Source: Maribacter dokdonensis DSW-8
GTDB lineage: Bacteria; Bacteroidota; Bacteroidia; Flavobacteriales; Flavobacteriaceae
Direction: 5' to 3'
Assembly: GCF_001447995.1 (NCBI RefSeq)
Contig: NZ_LDPE01000006.1
Span: 87,046 to 151,045 of the forward strand
DNA: 64,000 nucleotides
Position numbers and translations under genes: made by a program. Of this stretch, positions 24,929-34,975 are shown piece after piece. The notes below the pieces were generated by a model. That model was not told where the DNA came from. It ran no database searches and worked only from the letters and a program-made list of their open reading frames with translations. Every line of letters starts with the position of its first letter. Position 1 is the stretch's first letter.

Positions 24929-27385
24929 ATGAGTATGGGAGATTCTAAATTTTCAAATTTTGACAATATGTCCTTACAAGGAATAGACCAAGATTCTGAG
25001 CTAATTCCATTATTGACTCCAGAAGATGAGGAGCAAATGAATAGTGAAACCTTGCCAGAGACCTTGCCTATATTGCCTTTAAGGAATACAGTACTCTTTC
25101 CTGGTGTAGTAATTCCTATTACGGCGGGTAGAGATAAAAGTATTCACTTAATTAAGGATGCCAACAACGGCTCAAAAGTAATAGGTGTAGTTTCCCAAAA
25201 AGATGAGGAAACGGAAAATCCTGATGTAAAGGATATAAATACCTTGGGTACGGTAGCCAAAATTTTACGTGTGCTACAAATGCCAGATGGTAATACCACC
25301 GTAATCATTCAAGGTAAAAAGCGTTTTGAGATTGCCGAAGTCTTAACTAAGAAGCCTTATATAACAGCTACAGTTAGAGAAACCGCAGAAGTAAGACCGG
25401 AAAAGAACGATAAGCAGTTTTTGGCAATTATAGAGTCTATTAAAGAATTGGCTTTAAAAATTATAAGGGATAATCCTAATATTCCTAGCGAAGCATCTTT
25501 TGCTATTAAAAACATTCAAAGTGATTCTTTCTTAATAAACTTTGTTTCGTCCAATCTTAATTTGGATGTAAAGGCGAAACAAGAGTTGTTGGAAATAGGC
25601 AGTCTGCAAGAGAGAGCGTTGGCAACATTGAAATATATGAATGTTGAAATGCAAAAGCTTGAACTTAAGAATGATATTCAATCAAAAGTTAGAAATGATC
25701 TAGATCAGCAACAGCGAGAATATTTCTTGCACCAGCAAATGAAGACCATTCAAGAAGAATTGGGCGGAGTTTCTTATGATGAGGAACTAGAAGAGATGAA
25801 GGAGAAGTCCAAGAAAAAGAAATGGGGCAAGAAAGAAAGAGAGCATTTTGAAAAGGAATTGTCGAAAATGAAACGGATGAATCCGCAGGTGGCAGAATAT
25901 TCTATTCAAAGAAATTATTTGGACCTGCTATTGGATTTGCCTTGGAAAGAATATTCTAAAGATAAGTTCGATTTAAAAAGAGCAGAAAGAATTCTTGATC
26001 GTGACCATTATGGTTTAGAGGATGTAAAGAAAAGAATTGTGGAATATTTAGCGGTTTTGAAGCTGCGTAATGATATGAAATCACCTATTCTTTGTCTTTA
26101 TGGACCTCCAGGAGTAGGTAAAACTTCATTAGGTAAATCTATTGCAGAGGCGTTGGGCAGAGAGTATGTAAGAATGTCATTAGGTGGTTTAAGAGATGAG
26201 GCTGAAATTAGAGGTCACCGAAAAACATATATTGGTGCAATGCCGGGTAGAATTATTCAGAGCCTAAAAAAGGCGGGTAAATCTAACCCTGTTTTTATCT
26301 TAGATGAAATAGATAAGCTATCCAATAGTCACCAAGGTGATCCTTCATCTGCTATGTTAGAGGTTTTAGATCCTGAACAGAACAGTGATTTTCATGACAA
26401 TTTCTTAGAATTGGGTTATGACCTTTCTAAAGTGATGTTTGTTGCTACTGCAAATAACTTGGGCAGTATACAACCGGCACTTAGAGATCGTATGGAAATT
26501 ATCCATGTAAGTGGGTACACTATTGAGGAAAAGGTTGAAATAGCTAAAAAACATTTATTGCCAAAACAATTGACAGAACATGGTTTAGATGCTAGTCATT
26601 TAAAAATTGGCAAACCACAATTAGAAAAAATTGTAGAAGGGTATACAAGGGAATCTGGAGTACGTTCTTTAGAAAAGCAAATCGCCAAAATGGTACGTTA
26701 TGCTGCGAAATCTATTGCCACTGAAGAAGATTATGAAGTAAAGGTGAGTAATGAAGTTATCATAGAGGTTTTGGGTGCGCCAAAAATGGAGCGTGATAAA
26801 TATGAAAATAATGAAGTGGCAGGTGTTGTTACCGGATTGGCTTGGACCAGTGTTGGTGGCGATATTTTATTTATAGAATCTATACTTTCAAAAGGTAAGG
26901 GAACCATGAGTATTACGGGTAACCTTGGTAAAGTGATGAAAGAATCTGCAACCATTGCCATGGAGTATATAAAATCTAATGCTGATCGTTTTGGTATAGA
27001 TGCTGCGGTATTTGAGAAATATAATGTTCATATTCATGTACCAGAAGGGGCAACACCTAAAGATGGTCCAAGTGCAGGTATTACGATGTTGACCTCTTTA
27101 GTGTCATTGTTTACGCAAAAACGTATTAAAAAGAGCCTTGCAATGACCGGTGAGATCACATTGAGAGGCAAAGTGCTTCCGGTAGGTGGTATAAAGGAAA
27201 AGATTCTTGCCGCCAAAAGGGCTAAAATTAAGGAGATTATTCTTTGTGCAGATAACGAGCGTGATATTAAGGAAATCAAAGAGTCATATTTAAAAGGGTT
27301 AACTTTTCACTATGTAAAGGAAATGTCAGAAGTTATTGATATTGCCATTACAGGGGTTAAAGTAAAAAACGCAAAGGAGCTATAA
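24929..27385 (+). CDS. lon: ATP-dependent endopeptidase La (Lon)
   Basis: An 818-residue Lon protease, which degrades misfolded and regulatory proteins in the cytoplasm. Order: N domain (about 45-250, starting [14 protein letters not shown]), a coiled middle segment, the AAA+ domain with Walker [10 protein letters not shown] (about 395-403) and Walker [10 protein letters not shown], and the C-terminal protease domain with catalytic Ser in [11 protein letters not shown] and Lys in [13 protein letters not shown]. It ends 28 bases before cmk. The long upstream region with a sigma-54-like site suggests stress control. Confidence 0.95.
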   Translation: MSMGDSKFSNFDNMSLQGIDQDSELIPLLTPEDEEQMNSETLPETLPILPLRNTVLFPGVVIPITAGRDKSIHLIKDANNGSKVIGVVSQKDEETENPDVKDINTLGTVAKILRVLQMPDGNTTVIIQGKKRFEIAEVLTKKPYITATVRETAEVRPEKNDKQFLAIIESIKELALKIIRDNPNIPSEASFAIKNIQSDSFLINFVSSNLNLDVKAKQELLEIGSLQERALATLKYMNVEMQKLELKNDIQSKVRNDLDQQQREYFLHQQMKTIQEELGGVSYDEELEEMKEKSKKKKWGKKEREHFEKELSKMKRMNPQVAEYSIQRNYLDLLLDLPWKEYSKDKFDLKRAERILDRDHYGLEDVKKRIVEYLAVLKLRNDMKSPILCLYGPPGVGKTSLGKSIAEALGREYVRMSLGGLRDEAEIRGHRKTYIGAMPGRIIQSLKKAGKSNPVFILDEIDKLSNSHQGDPSSAMLEVLDPEQNSDFHDNFLELGYDLSKVMFVATANNLGSIQPALRDRMEIIHVSGYTIEEKVEIAKKHLLPKQLTEHGLDASHLKIGKPQLEKIVEGYTRESGVRSLEKQIAKMVRYAAKSIATEEDYEVKVSNEVIIEVLGAPKMERDKYENNEVAGVVTGLAWTSVGGDILFIESILSKGKGTMSITGNLGKVMKESATIAMEYIKSNADRFGIDAAVFEKYNVHIHVPEGATPKDGPSAGITMLTSLVSLFTQKRIKKSLAMTGEITLRGKVLPVGGIKEKILAAKRAKIKEIILCADNERDIKEIKESYLKGLTFHYVKEMSEVIDIAITGVKVKNAKEL

Positions 27386-27413
27386 CTTAGCTTTTCTTTA
27401 TACTTTTGATAGG

Positions 27414-28109
27414 ATGAAAAAAATCACCATTGCAATAGACGGATTTTCCTCAACAGGTAAAAGTACTTTAGCAAAACAATTAGCTAAAAAGCTGCAATAT
27501 ATTTATGTAGATACGGGTGCCATGTACCGTGCGGTTACTTTGTTTGCTATGAGGGCAGGTTTGGTAAATGCCGGCAATGTTGATGAAGATACGTTGGAGC
27601 AAAAATTAGGTGATATTGATTTGAAGTTTGTATTCAATTCTTATTTGGGTTTTGCGGAAATGTATTTGAACGGAGAAAATGTAGAAAAGGAAATAAGGAC
27701 AATGCCGGTTTCCAAGAACGTTAGCCAAGTAGCCGTTTTAGAGGCAGTACGTAAAAAATTGGTAGCCTTGCAACAAGCAATGGGTGTTGATAAAGGTATT
27801 GTTATGGACGGCAGGGATATTGGTACAGTGGTGTTTCCAGATGCGGAACTTAAAATCTTCATGACCGCTTCACCTGAAAAGAGAGCTGTAAGAAGGTATA
27901 AAGAGTTATTGGATAGGGGAGAGAATGTCGTCTATGAAGATATTTTGGAAAATGTTCAAAAACGAGATTATATTGACAGTAATAGAGAGATATCTCCTCT
28001 AAGAAAAGCTGATGATGCAATTGAGTTCGATAATAGTGACTTAGGACTGGAAGATCAGTTTCAAAGAATTTACGAACATTCGCTTCGGGTTATAGAAAAA
28101 CAAGTATAA
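27414..28109 (+). CDS. cmk: Cytidylate kinase
   Basis: A 231-residue CMP/dCMP kinase. The P-loop is AIDGFSSTGKSTLAKQ with Ser in place of the common Pro/Gly positions; the next blocks YVDTGAMYRAVT and MDGRDIGTVVFPDAE are diagnostic of CMP kinases, as is the RRYKEL lid region. A TACTTTTG -7-like box ends five bases before the ATG, so cmk could have a leaderless message of its own as well as reading through from lon. A strong bidirectional terminator follows. Confidence 0.94.
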   Translation: MKKITIAIDGFSSTGKSTLAKQLAKKLQYIYVDTGAMYRAVTLFAMRAGLVNAGNVDEDTLEQKLGDIDLKFVFNSYLGFAEMYLNGENVEKEIRTMPVSKNVSQVAVLEAVRKKLVALQQAMGVDKGIVMDGRDIGTVVFPDAELKIFMTASPEKRAVRRYKELLDRGENVVYEDILENVQKRDYIDSNREISPLRKADDAIEFDNSDLGLEDQFQRIYEHSLRVIEKQV

Positions 28110-28142
28110 AAAAAAGAGGTTAGTTTTGCTAACCTCTTTTTT
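28110..28142. terminator. Bidirectional terminator between cmk and the LysM gene
   Basis: Perfect stem GAGGTTAG/CTAACCTC (28116-28123 with 28129-28136), five-base loop, flanked by an A run and a T run. It sits directly after the cmk stop and 17 bases past the convergent LysM-gene stop. Confidence 0.92.
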
Positions 28143-28159
28143 ATTATGTAGTATATGTA

Positions 28160-28540
28160 TTATTTGTTTGGAATAACCAATACTTGATCAGGATGAATTA
28201 CATCCGGATTTTTTAAGATGTTGGTATTCGCTTCAAAAATAGCTTTATATTTCATTGGGTCACCGTAATATTCTTTAGCTATTTTACTTAAAGACTCACC
28301 GCTTTTTACCACGTGTCTGTGATAAACAGAATCATCTTCTACTGTAATGTTCGCTTTAATATCAGAAGGGCTTTCACCGCCCAATGCTTTAATTTTATCC
28401 CAGATCAAATCCTTTTCATAAGGAGTTTTTGCTTGTCCTTTTATTTTTAGAACATCTCCTTCAACAGTTACGTTACCGTCTTTGATACCTAATTGTTCAC
28501 CTAGGTCCAAAACCCCTTGATATTTCGCTTTAACGCTCAT
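28160..28540 (-). CDS. BON/LysM domain protein (YgaU/Kbp-like)
   Basis: A 126-residue protein without a signal peptide. I start it at the ATG at 28540 (MSVKAKYQGVL); the longer frame to 28603 adds only an unlikely basic tail. A BON-like domain occupies about 1-65 and a LysM domain about 75-124 (HVVKSGESLSKIAKEYYG and ending PDQVLVIP). The order matches E. coli YgaU/Kbp, a cytoplasmic potassium-binding protein, so a K+ sensing role is possible; LysM domains elsewhere bind peptidoglycan, but the lack of an export signal speaks against that here. Confidence 0.85.
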   Translation of the reverse strand: MSVKAKYQGVLDLGEQLGIKDGNVTVEGDVLKIKGQAKTPYEKDLIWDKIKALGGESPSDIKANITVEDDSVYHRHVVKSGESLSKIAKEYYGDPMKYKAIFEANTNILKNPDVIHPDQVLVIPNK

Positions 28541-28652
28541 ATTTTTACTTTTTTTAATGGTTATTATAATGCTTCTAAGATAAGCATATTTAAGATATTC
28601 CATTCCAAAATCATGCCATATTCTTTAATTGAATGGTATATAATAAGTTGTG

Positions 28653-28683
28653 TTGTCTAATTTAAATAAAATGCTTATTTTTG
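28653..28683 (+). promoter_or_regulatory. Promoter of rpsA (TTG - 20 bp - TATTTTTG)
   Basis: TTG at 28653-28655, a 20-base spacer and an exact -7 element TATTTTTG at 28676-28683. Predicted start is near 28690, leaving a leader of about 115 bases before the ATG, which is long enough for autoregulation by S1. Confidence 0.6.
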
Positions 28684-28805
28684 CACACCTTTTTTGCAAG
28701 GCATTCAAGAGAAAAAGGGATTAGATAAACAAAAAGATATAACTACTTTCATAGTCGTTGCTTAAATCTTGATAAGATTATGGAATACAAATTATTGATC
28801 AGCAA

Positions 28806-30641
28806 ATGGCTGAAGAAAAAACAAACGCAGAGGTAGAAGCTACTACCGAAGCAACACAACAAGCTGTAGAGACTCCACAGCAAGATCCACAAGAATTTTT
28901 AGAGAACTTTAACTGGGAAAAATACGAGCAAGGAATTGAGCGTGTAGATGACTCAAAGTTGAAGGAATTTGAAGATTTAGTAGCTGAAAATTTCGTTGAT
29001 ACTGCCGATGAGGAAGTAGTAGAAGGGAAAGTAGTTTATATTACTGATAGAGAGGCTATCATTGATATCAACGCAAAATCTGAAGGTGTAATTTCGTTAA
29101 ACGAATTCCGTTACAACCCAGGTTTAAAAGTAGGTGACAAAGTAGAGGTATTGATCGATATTCGTGAGGATAAAAGCGGTCAGTTGGTTTTATCTCACAG
29201 AAAAGCGAGAACTATTATGGCTTGGGACCGTGTAAATGCGGCTCATGACAAAGAAGAAATCGTTAGTGGTTTTGTGAAGTGCAGAACTAAAGGTGGTATG
29301 ATCGTTGACGTATTTGGTATAGAAGCTTTCTTACCAGGTTCTCAAATTGACGTTAAGCCAATTCGTGACTACGACCAGTATGTAAACAAAACAATGGAAT
29401 TCAAGGTTGTAAAGATCAACCATGAATTTAAAAACGTTGTTGTTTCTCATAAAGCACTTATTGAGGCTGATATTGAAGAGCAGAAGAAAGAAATCATTAG
29501 CCAATTAGAAAAAGGACAAGTATTAGAAGGTGTTGTTAAAAACATTACTTCTTACGGTGTGTTCATTGATCTAGGTGGTGTTGATGGTTTAGTTCACATT
29601 ACTGACCTTTCTTGGAGCAGAATCAACCACCCGAACGAGGTTGTTGAACTTGACCAGAAATTAAATGTTGTAATTCTTGATTTTGATGAAAACAAATCTA
29701 GAATTCAATTAGGTCTTAAGCAATTGGAGAAGCACCCTTGGGAAGCTTTATCCGATGAAATTAAGATTGGTGATAAAGTAAAAGGTAAAGTAGTTGTTAT
29801 CGCTGATTACGGCGCGTTCATTGAAGTTGTTGAAGGTGTTGAAGGTCTTATCCACGTTTCTGAAATGTCTTGGTCTACGCACTTGCGTTCTGCACAGGAT
29901 TTCGTAAATGTAGGTGATGAGGTAGAAGCAGTTGTATTGACATTGGATCGTGAAGATCGTAAAATGTCTCTTGGCATCAAGCAATTGACTCCAGATCCTT
30001 GGACTGATATTACTACGAAATACCCTGTAGGTTCTAAACATAAAGGTATTGTAAGAAACTTTACAAACTTTGGTGTTTTTGTTGAGCTAGAAGAAGGTAT
30101 AGACGGTTTAATTTACATCTCTGATCTTTCTTGGACTAAGAAAATCAAGCATCCATCTGAGTTTACTAACGTAGGTGATACTTTAGAAGTTGAAGTATTG
30201 GAATTAGATGTTGAAGGTCGTAAGCTGAGCTTAGGTCACAAGCAGACTACTGAAAACCCATGGGATAAATATGAAACTGAATTCGCATTGGGTACAGTTC
30301 ATACAGCAACCATTTCTGATGTAGTTGATAAAGGTGCAACAATTGAATTTAACGATGATATTACTGCATTTATTCCTCAACGTCATTTAGAAAAAGAAGA
30401 TGGTAAAAAACTAGGTAAAGGCGATGAAGCTGAATTCAAGATTATTGAGTTCAACAAAGACTTCAAACGTGTTGTAGCTAGTCATACTGCAATTTTCCGT
30501 GAAGAAGAGCAACGTAATGTTAAGGCGGCTGTCAAAAGACAAGCAGCTAGTGCAGATGAGGCTAAGCCAACTTTAGGTGATGCTAACGATGCGTTACAAG
30601 CGTTGAAAGACAAAATGGAAGCTGATTCTAAGAAGAAGTAA
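28806..30641 (+). CDS. rpsA: 30S ribosomal protein S1
   Basis: A 611-residue ribosomal protein S1, which helps unfold and place mRNA on the 30S subunit. After an acidic N-terminal extension typical of Bacteroidota (about 1-50, Glu/Thr/Gln-rich) come six S1-type OB folds; the middle ones are easily read from repeated blocks such as YGVFIDLGGVDGLVHITDLSW, YGAFIEVVEGVEGLIHVSEMSW and FGVFVELEEGIDGLIYISDLSW. The first and last repeats are more divergent. A single strong promoter, a long leader and a strong terminator make it a monocistronic unit, unlike the cmk-rpsA operon of E. coli, although cmk is still nearby. Confidence 0.95.
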   Translation: MAEEKTNAEVEATTEATQQAVETPQQDPQEFLENFNWEKYEQGIERVDDSKLKEFEDLVAENFVDTADEEVVEGKVVYITDREAIIDINAKSEGVISLNEFRYNPGLKVGDKVEVLIDIREDKSGQLVLSHRKARTIMAWDRVNAAHDKEEIVSGFVKCRTKGGMIVDVFGIEAFLPGSQIDVKPIRDYDQYVNKTMEFKVVKINHEFKNVVVSHKALIEADIEEQKKEIISQLEKGQVLEGVVKNITSYGVFIDLGGVDGLVHITDLSWSRINHPNEVVELDQKLNVVILDFDENKSRIQLGLKQLEKHPWEALSDEIKIGDKVKGKVVVIADYGAFIEVVEGVEGLIHVSEMSWSTHLRSAQDFVNVGDEVEAVVLTLDREDRKMSLGIKQLTPDPWTDITTKYPVGSKHKGIVRNFTNFGVFVELEEGIDGLIYISDLSWTKKIKHPSEFTNVGDTLEVEVLELDVEGRKLSLGHKQTTENPWDKYETEFALGTVHTATISDVVDKGATIEFNDDITAFIPQRHLEKEDGKKLGKGDEAEFKIIEFNKDFKRVVASHTAIFREEEQRNVKAAVKRQAASADEAKPTLGDANDALQALKDKMEADSKKK

Positions 30642-30677
30642 TTTCATTAGCATATATCCTTTAATAGGATAGTTTAT

Positions 30678-30706
30678 AAAAGCCCGGATGCATAATCCGG
30701 GCTTTT
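30678..30706 (+). terminator. Rho-independent terminator of rpsA
   Basis: Perfect stem AAAAGCCCGGAT/ATCCGGGCTTTT with loop GCATA and a T tail, 36 bases after the stop. Confidence 0.92.
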
Positions 30707-30918
30707 TGTATTTATGATTGTTTTTTGTTTCCTAAAGGTAAGTCGCAAAGGAACTACACGTCATTCTAATTGATTTCGTTTTACCTTTGGAATAGATGAT
30801 ATTCAAAAGGCTATCAGCAAAGCAAATAGGTTTTACTATTTTAAGTTTAAGATTTTAATTTCTAAAATAAGTAAACAACATAGATACGTTGAAGAAAGGA
30901 ATATATTCAAATGTCTTG

Positions 30919-30972
30919 TTAATAGGGTAAATAGTTAAAGCCCAGATTTTCATCTAGGCTTTATTAGTTTTC
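30919..30972 (+). repeat. Degenerate second copy of the rpsA terminator region
   Basis: This stretch resembles 30661-30713: both begin TTAATAGG, continue through an ATAGTT block and contain an AAAGCCC...GGCTTT hairpin, but the second stem has a C-A mismatch and a weaker tail. It looks like an old local duplication. The rest of the gene-free interval 30711-31089 shows no open frame, RNA or promoter that I can support. Confidence 0.4.
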
Positions 30973-31089
30973 ATTCAGTCGGTTCCTATTAGGGTTCTAA
31001 CGTAAATGAAATACTAGTGGAGATTGTTATGTAATTAGACTTTTTATGTAATTGTGTTTGCTCAGAACAAGATCAGGTTGGCAAAAAAA

Positions 31090-32340
31090 TTAATACACCT
31101 TTTTCTTCACGAACCAGATATCTTCAAGGCTTAAGTTCAAGGTAAGTAGGTGATAGTTCTCCTTTACCAGAACGTTTTGCAATAGCCCTTTAGAGCCATA
31201 ACTATATGAAAGGTTGATCATAGAATGTGTTCCTCTGCTTGTAGGTATACCAATACCGGCAGTAAAATTGTAACCTTCAATTTTTTCATCACTTATGGCT
31301 AAATAACCATTGTCATAGTTGTACCCTAATCTATAGGCTATTCTTTGACCGTATTTGTAACTAGTTGGGTCTTGAATATATTCTAGACCAAAAGCGTATA
31401 TATCTTGGTCTTCATAACTTCCTATATTTTCAGACTGATCGGTGTCCGTCCAAAAGTTCTTTTTATAATCTGCACTAAAGGTTAATTCTTCAATAGGTTT
31501 AATGCTCATACCAAAACCGAGCTCTAGAGGTAATTTAAAGTCTGAAACAGTGTCAGAAGTGTCGTCTTCTACAGTAATTTCAATACCGGATAACGATTTG
31601 TTGACAGACCTTTTTAAATTGCCGTTTAAACTTGTAGGTAATTGTACAGTACTACCTATGGTAATTTTTTCGTTAACATCATATTGCAGTCCAAAGCCAA
31701 GTCTTGCACCACTATAATTTGTTTTTTCAATAGATTCAAAAGCAGTTGCATTGTAGGTAAAAGATTCCGTCTCTTCAATGTTTCCAAATAGGAATGAAGC
31801 ACTTAAACCTAATCTAAGCTTAGGAATTAAGGCATAACCAACATTAAGTTTAATATCATTTAGACCGCCCAAACCGGTTACGTTACTTTCAAATGAATTT
31901 GTAGACCCTTCAATGTTGCTACTTACACCAAGTAGGGAATATCCAACATCACTATAAGGTACCATGGTTATGCCTGCACCAAAATTTTCTGCAATTCTAA
32001 AACCAAAGGCGATATTGGAAAAATTGACATTTGATTTTTCTTCAGTATCCGATGTATTGCTGTAATTATTAAATTCTCCGGTAACCCCAATATCATACAA
32101 GAAAGAGTTTTTGGGTATTAAGGCATAATTGGCAGGGTTTAAGTTATTCAACTCGTAAGTTGATTTAATACCTATGCCGCTATAGCCTAAACTATTGAAC
32201 TTTCCAATACTGGTTTGGTTAATAACACCTAATCCGTATAAGGAATATGGAGAACTGGTTAAAGCTTCTGATTGTGCTGAAATTTGCTGTATGCCAAGAA
32301 AAGCTCCTATGGTGACCACTATAATTTGGTTAATCTTCAT
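31090..32340 (-). CDS. Outer-membrane beta-barrel protein (FadL/OmpP1-like appearance)
   Basis: A 416-residue protein with signal peptide MKINQIIVVTIGAFLGIQQIS and cleavage before SEALTSS. The mature part has many alternating strands with Gly/Tyr/Asn turns (SPYSLYGLGVIN, FGAGITMVPYSDVGYS, LGFGMSIKPIEELTF), as in FadL-type transporters of hydrophobic compounds; the assignment to that family is tentative. Its start overlaps the end of the DUF4270 lipoprotein gene by 11 bases, so the two are co-translated and probably work together in the outer membrane. Confidence 0.7.
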   Translation of the reverse strand: MKINQIIVVTIGAFLGIQQISAQSEALTSSPYSLYGLGVINQTSIGKFNSLGYSGIGIKSTYELNNLNPANYALIPKNSFLYDIGVTGEFNNYSNTSDTEEKSNVNFSNIAFGFRIAENFGAGITMVPYSDVGYSLLGVSSNIEGSTNSFESNVTGLGGLNDIKLNVGYALIPKLRLGLSASFLFGNIEETESFTYNATAFESIEKTNYSGARLGFGLQYDVNEKITIGSTVQLPTSLNGNLKRSVNKSLSGIEITVEDDTSDTVSDFKLPLELGFGMSIKPIEELTFSADYKKNFWTDTDQSENIGSYEDQDIYAFGLEYIQDPTSYKYGQRIAYRLGYNYDNGYLAISDEKIEGYNFTAGIGIPTSRGTHSMINLSYSYGSKGLLQNVLVKENYHLLTLNLSLEDIWFVKKKVY

Positions 32341-33670
32341 CGTAAATACCGTATGTTAATTCTAAAATTGTTTCGTTTTCCCCATTACCGTTTCCGCTCA
32401 TAATAAATCGATCTACAGTAGAATTATAATCAACAGGAAGTAAGATTAAAGCATCATCAATATCCCTGTCCTTTAGGTAAAGCTCTTCTAAATAATAAGA
32501 CAGGGATATTTCATAATAGATGTCGTTAAATTCTTGATTGTCCCTGTTTAAAATAGCATAGGAAGTAGAGGACAGGGTTTCGGTCAAATCATTGTTTTGG
32601 TCAACGACATATACCGCAAGGGTGTCTCTTAGTTTTAGATTGTCGTTATAAGATTGGGCAACTGGTTTTATTTTAAGGGTGCCGTCCAATATGGTGCCAC
32701 TGCCAGGTATGTCGTAAAGACTTGTAATACTTGGAAATTGTACCCTCATGGCTATTCCTACACCAGATTGAATGTAACTCTCGTTGTTAGAATCGGAACT
32801 TTCTAAGTTGACCTTACTATCTGTTAAGCCCTGTAGCGGTGTAATAGGGTCTTCTGCGGTTATGCTATTAAAGAAAGGAATTGGTGTGGTTGTTGCGTTT
32901 ATTTGAATATCAAAATATTCCTGTTCAGATTCATATTCGGTTTCTGTACTGTAATACAAGCGCATGTAGGTATTTTCAGAAGATTTTGAAAAACCGATGA
33001 TTGAGCCATTGTCGGTTTCGTCAGGTAATAACGCTATGCCTTTAAAGTAATCCCTATATTCATCAGAATTTACAATGTCTTTCTCCTGTAGTTTGGAGAA
33101 TATGTCCGTACCAAAATCGTCTATCATTTTTATGGTTATAGAGTCTCCTGCCAAAGGTCTTGGGTTGTATTCGTAAAAACCCAGGTCATCTTCATCATAG
33201 CTGATTTTACTCGTATTGTAGAAATAATCTTCACTTTCTGGATTCAGGTTTTCTATAATTTTTTTAATGTGAATGGTGTTTTTCTGTAGCGTGTCATTGT
33301 AGTAGTAATTATCATAGCCCAAGACCATTACCAAACTATCAAATACCGCCTCAGAATCTATGGTATAGGTCTCTGGTAAAAACTGCATGTAGCTAGATGC
33401 CCTAACGGTACCAAAAACAGCATCTGAATATTTTCCTGTAAGAATTCTTGTAGATTCAGAAGTAGCTAAACTATCGAACTTCATGGTAGAGGTACTCACC
33501 GTTAATGTATCGATCAATATGAGACGAATGTTACTATCGGTAAATGTCTCACCGGCTACAAAATCGGTATCATTATATATGTCATCACTGCAAGAGATAA
33601 CGGCTATTGTAAATAAACCACCGATCATTATGATGTGGAGTGCACGTAGTTTGTTTAAGAACACCTTCAT
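32330..33670 (-). CDS. DUF4270 family lipoprotein
   Basis: A 446-residue lipoprotein (lipobox VISC, Cys27) of the Bacteroidota-specific DUF4270 family. The early block LTVSTSTMKFDSLATSES and the following GKYSDAVFGTVRASSYMQF are typical. The body is acidic and strand-rich; no catalytic motif is seen. Function is unknown. It overlaps the outer-membrane barrel gene downstream, and a TAGCTTTG -7-like box lies 18 bases before its ATG. It is divergent from the kelch lipoprotein gene across 241 gene-free bases. Confidence 0.85.
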   Translation of the reverse strand: MKVFLNKLRALHIIMIGGLFTIAVISCSDDIYNDTDFVAGETFTDSNIRLILIDTLTVSTSTMKFDSLATSESTRILTGKYSDAVFGTVRASSYMQFLPETYTIDSEAVFDSLVMVLGYDNYYYNDTLQKNTIHIKKIIENLNPESEDYFYNTSKISYDEDDLGFYEYNPRPLAGDSITIKMIDDFGTDIFSKLQEKDIVNSDEYRDYFKGIALLPDETDNGSIIGFSKSSENTYMRLYYSTETEYESEQEYFDIQINATTTPIPFFNSITAEDPITPLQGLTDSKVNLESSDSNNESYIQSGVGIAMRVQFPSITSLYDIPGSGTILDGTLKIKPVAQSYNDNLKLRDTLAVYVVDQNNDLTETLSSTSYAILNRDNQEFNDIYYEISLSYYLEELYLKDRDIDDALILLPVDYNSTVDRFIMSGNGNGENETILELTYGIYDED

Positions 33671-33688
33671 TTAAAATTTAGTTTTCAT

Positions 33689-33696
33689 CAAAGCTA
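33689..33696 (-). promoter_or_regulatory. Candidate -7 element (TAGCTTTG) for the DUF4270 operon
   Basis: Exact TAnnTTTG on the - strand 18 bases before the DUF4270 ATG; no convincing -33 element. Confidence 0.4.
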
Positions 33697-33911
33697 AATA
33701 CCCAATGCGGTTGTAAAAACCTGAATAGACGAATCCGTAATGTTAAGGGATGAAATCTATTATTTAAACTATTAATGAAATGTTTGTGTTCGTAGATGAA
33801 AACCTAGGATTGGTATGTTAAAAATCAATCTTAATCTATTGTGTTTTTTAGAACCCTGGGGTCTCTAGTAGATTTGATTTCTCAAAGAAAGAACCTTAAA
33901 ACAAAAAAGTA

Positions 33912-34901
33912 ATGAATAAAAGAAAATCGTATGTATACAAAATTACCGGGGTGGCGCTTTTGGCCATGGTAGTTACAAGTTGTTCAAGTGATGATGAGGA
34001 CGATTTAGGTAACTGGGTAGATAAATCTGTATTTGATGGTAGCCCAAGAAGTAGTGTATCTGGTTTTACAATAGATAATATTGGGTATATGGGTGTTGGT
34101 TATGATGGAGACGATTATTTGGCTTCCTTTTGGGCATACGATATTGAAGGTGACTACTGGTCTCAAAAAGCTGATTTTCCTGGAGCTGCTAGAAATGCGG
34201 CCGTAGGTTTTGAGATTGACGGTACTGGTTATATAGGTTCTGGGTATGATGGTGTAGATGAATTGACGGATTTTTATAGTTATGATACTGCCTCTAATAC
34301 ATGGACGGAAATAGCCTCTTTACCAACAGCAAGAAGAAGTGCTGTAGGTTTTGGAATTAACGGTTATGGTTATGTGGGTACAGGATATGATGGCGAAAAT
34401 GATAGAAAGGATTTCTATAAGTATAACCCTGCAACCGATTCTTGGACTGAATTAGTAGGTTTTGGAGGAAATAAAAGAAGATCTGCCACCACTTTTACTA
34501 TAGATGGTTTGGTGTATTTAGGTACTGGAGTGTCTAACGGGGTATACTTAGATGATTTTTGGGTATTTGATCCTGCTACTGAAAGTTGGACCTCAAAATT
34601 AGACCTTGATGAAGAAGATGATTATGCTATTGCAAGAAGTAATGCTGTTGGATTTACGTTAAACGGATACGGTTATATAGCAACCGGAGAATTAGGTGGT
34701 GCTACCAATACAGTTTGGGAGTACGATCCAGCTTCAGATGAATGGGAACAAAAAACATCTTTTGAAGGAGCTACAAGGCAAGATGCCATTGCTTTTTCAA
34801 ATGGAAGTCGAGTATTTATAGGAATGGGTAGAACTGGTACATTGTACCTAGATGATTTAGATGAATTTTTTCCATTGGATGAGTACGATGACGAAGATTA
34901 A
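33912..34901 (+). CDS. Kelch-repeat beta-propeller lipoprotein
   Basis: A 329-residue lipoprotein (lipobox VTSC, Cys24) with an acidic linker (SSDDEDD). Six kelch repeats of about 47 residues follow, each with a Gly-Gly-like turn and a late Trp: GVGYDGDD, GSGYDGVD, GTGYDGEN, GTGVSNGV, ATGELGGA and GMGRTGTL mark equivalent positions, and WAYD, YSYD, YKYN, WVFD, WEYD the strand ends. Six repeats give a closed six-bladed propeller, usually a binding scaffold. It precedes DUF4907 and a two-component pair; a hairpin terminator between them may let only part of transcription continue. Confidence 0.85.
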   Translation: MNKRKSYVYKITGVALLAMVVTSCSSDDEDDLGNWVDKSVFDGSPRSSVSGFTIDNIGYMGVGYDGDDYLASFWAYDIEGDYWSQKADFPGAARNAAVGFEIDGTGYIGSGYDGVDELTDFYSYDTASNTWTEIASLPTARRSAVGFGINGYGYVGTGYDGENDRKDFYKYNPATDSWTELVGFGGNKRRSATTFTIDGLVYLGTGVSNGVYLDDFWVFDPATESWTSKLDLDEEDDYAIARSNAVGFTLNGYGYIATGELGGATNTVWEYDPASDEWEQKTSFEGATRQDAIAFSNGSRVFIGMGRTGTLYLDDLDEFFPLDEYDDED

Positions 34902-34932
34902 TTTTTCATAGTGAGTGCAATTGTTAATTTTT

Positions 34933-34963
34933 TGGGTCAATCTGTGAAGGTTGGCCCATTTTT
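34933..34963 (+). terminator. Terminator or attenuator between the kelch and DUF4907 genes
   Basis: Stem TGGGTCAA/TTGGCCCA (8 bp with one G-U pair), 10-base loop, then TTTTT. It lies 31 bases past the kelch stop and 12 bases before the DUF4907 ATG. Confidence 0.65.
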
Positions 34964-34975
34964 AAACATTTATTT

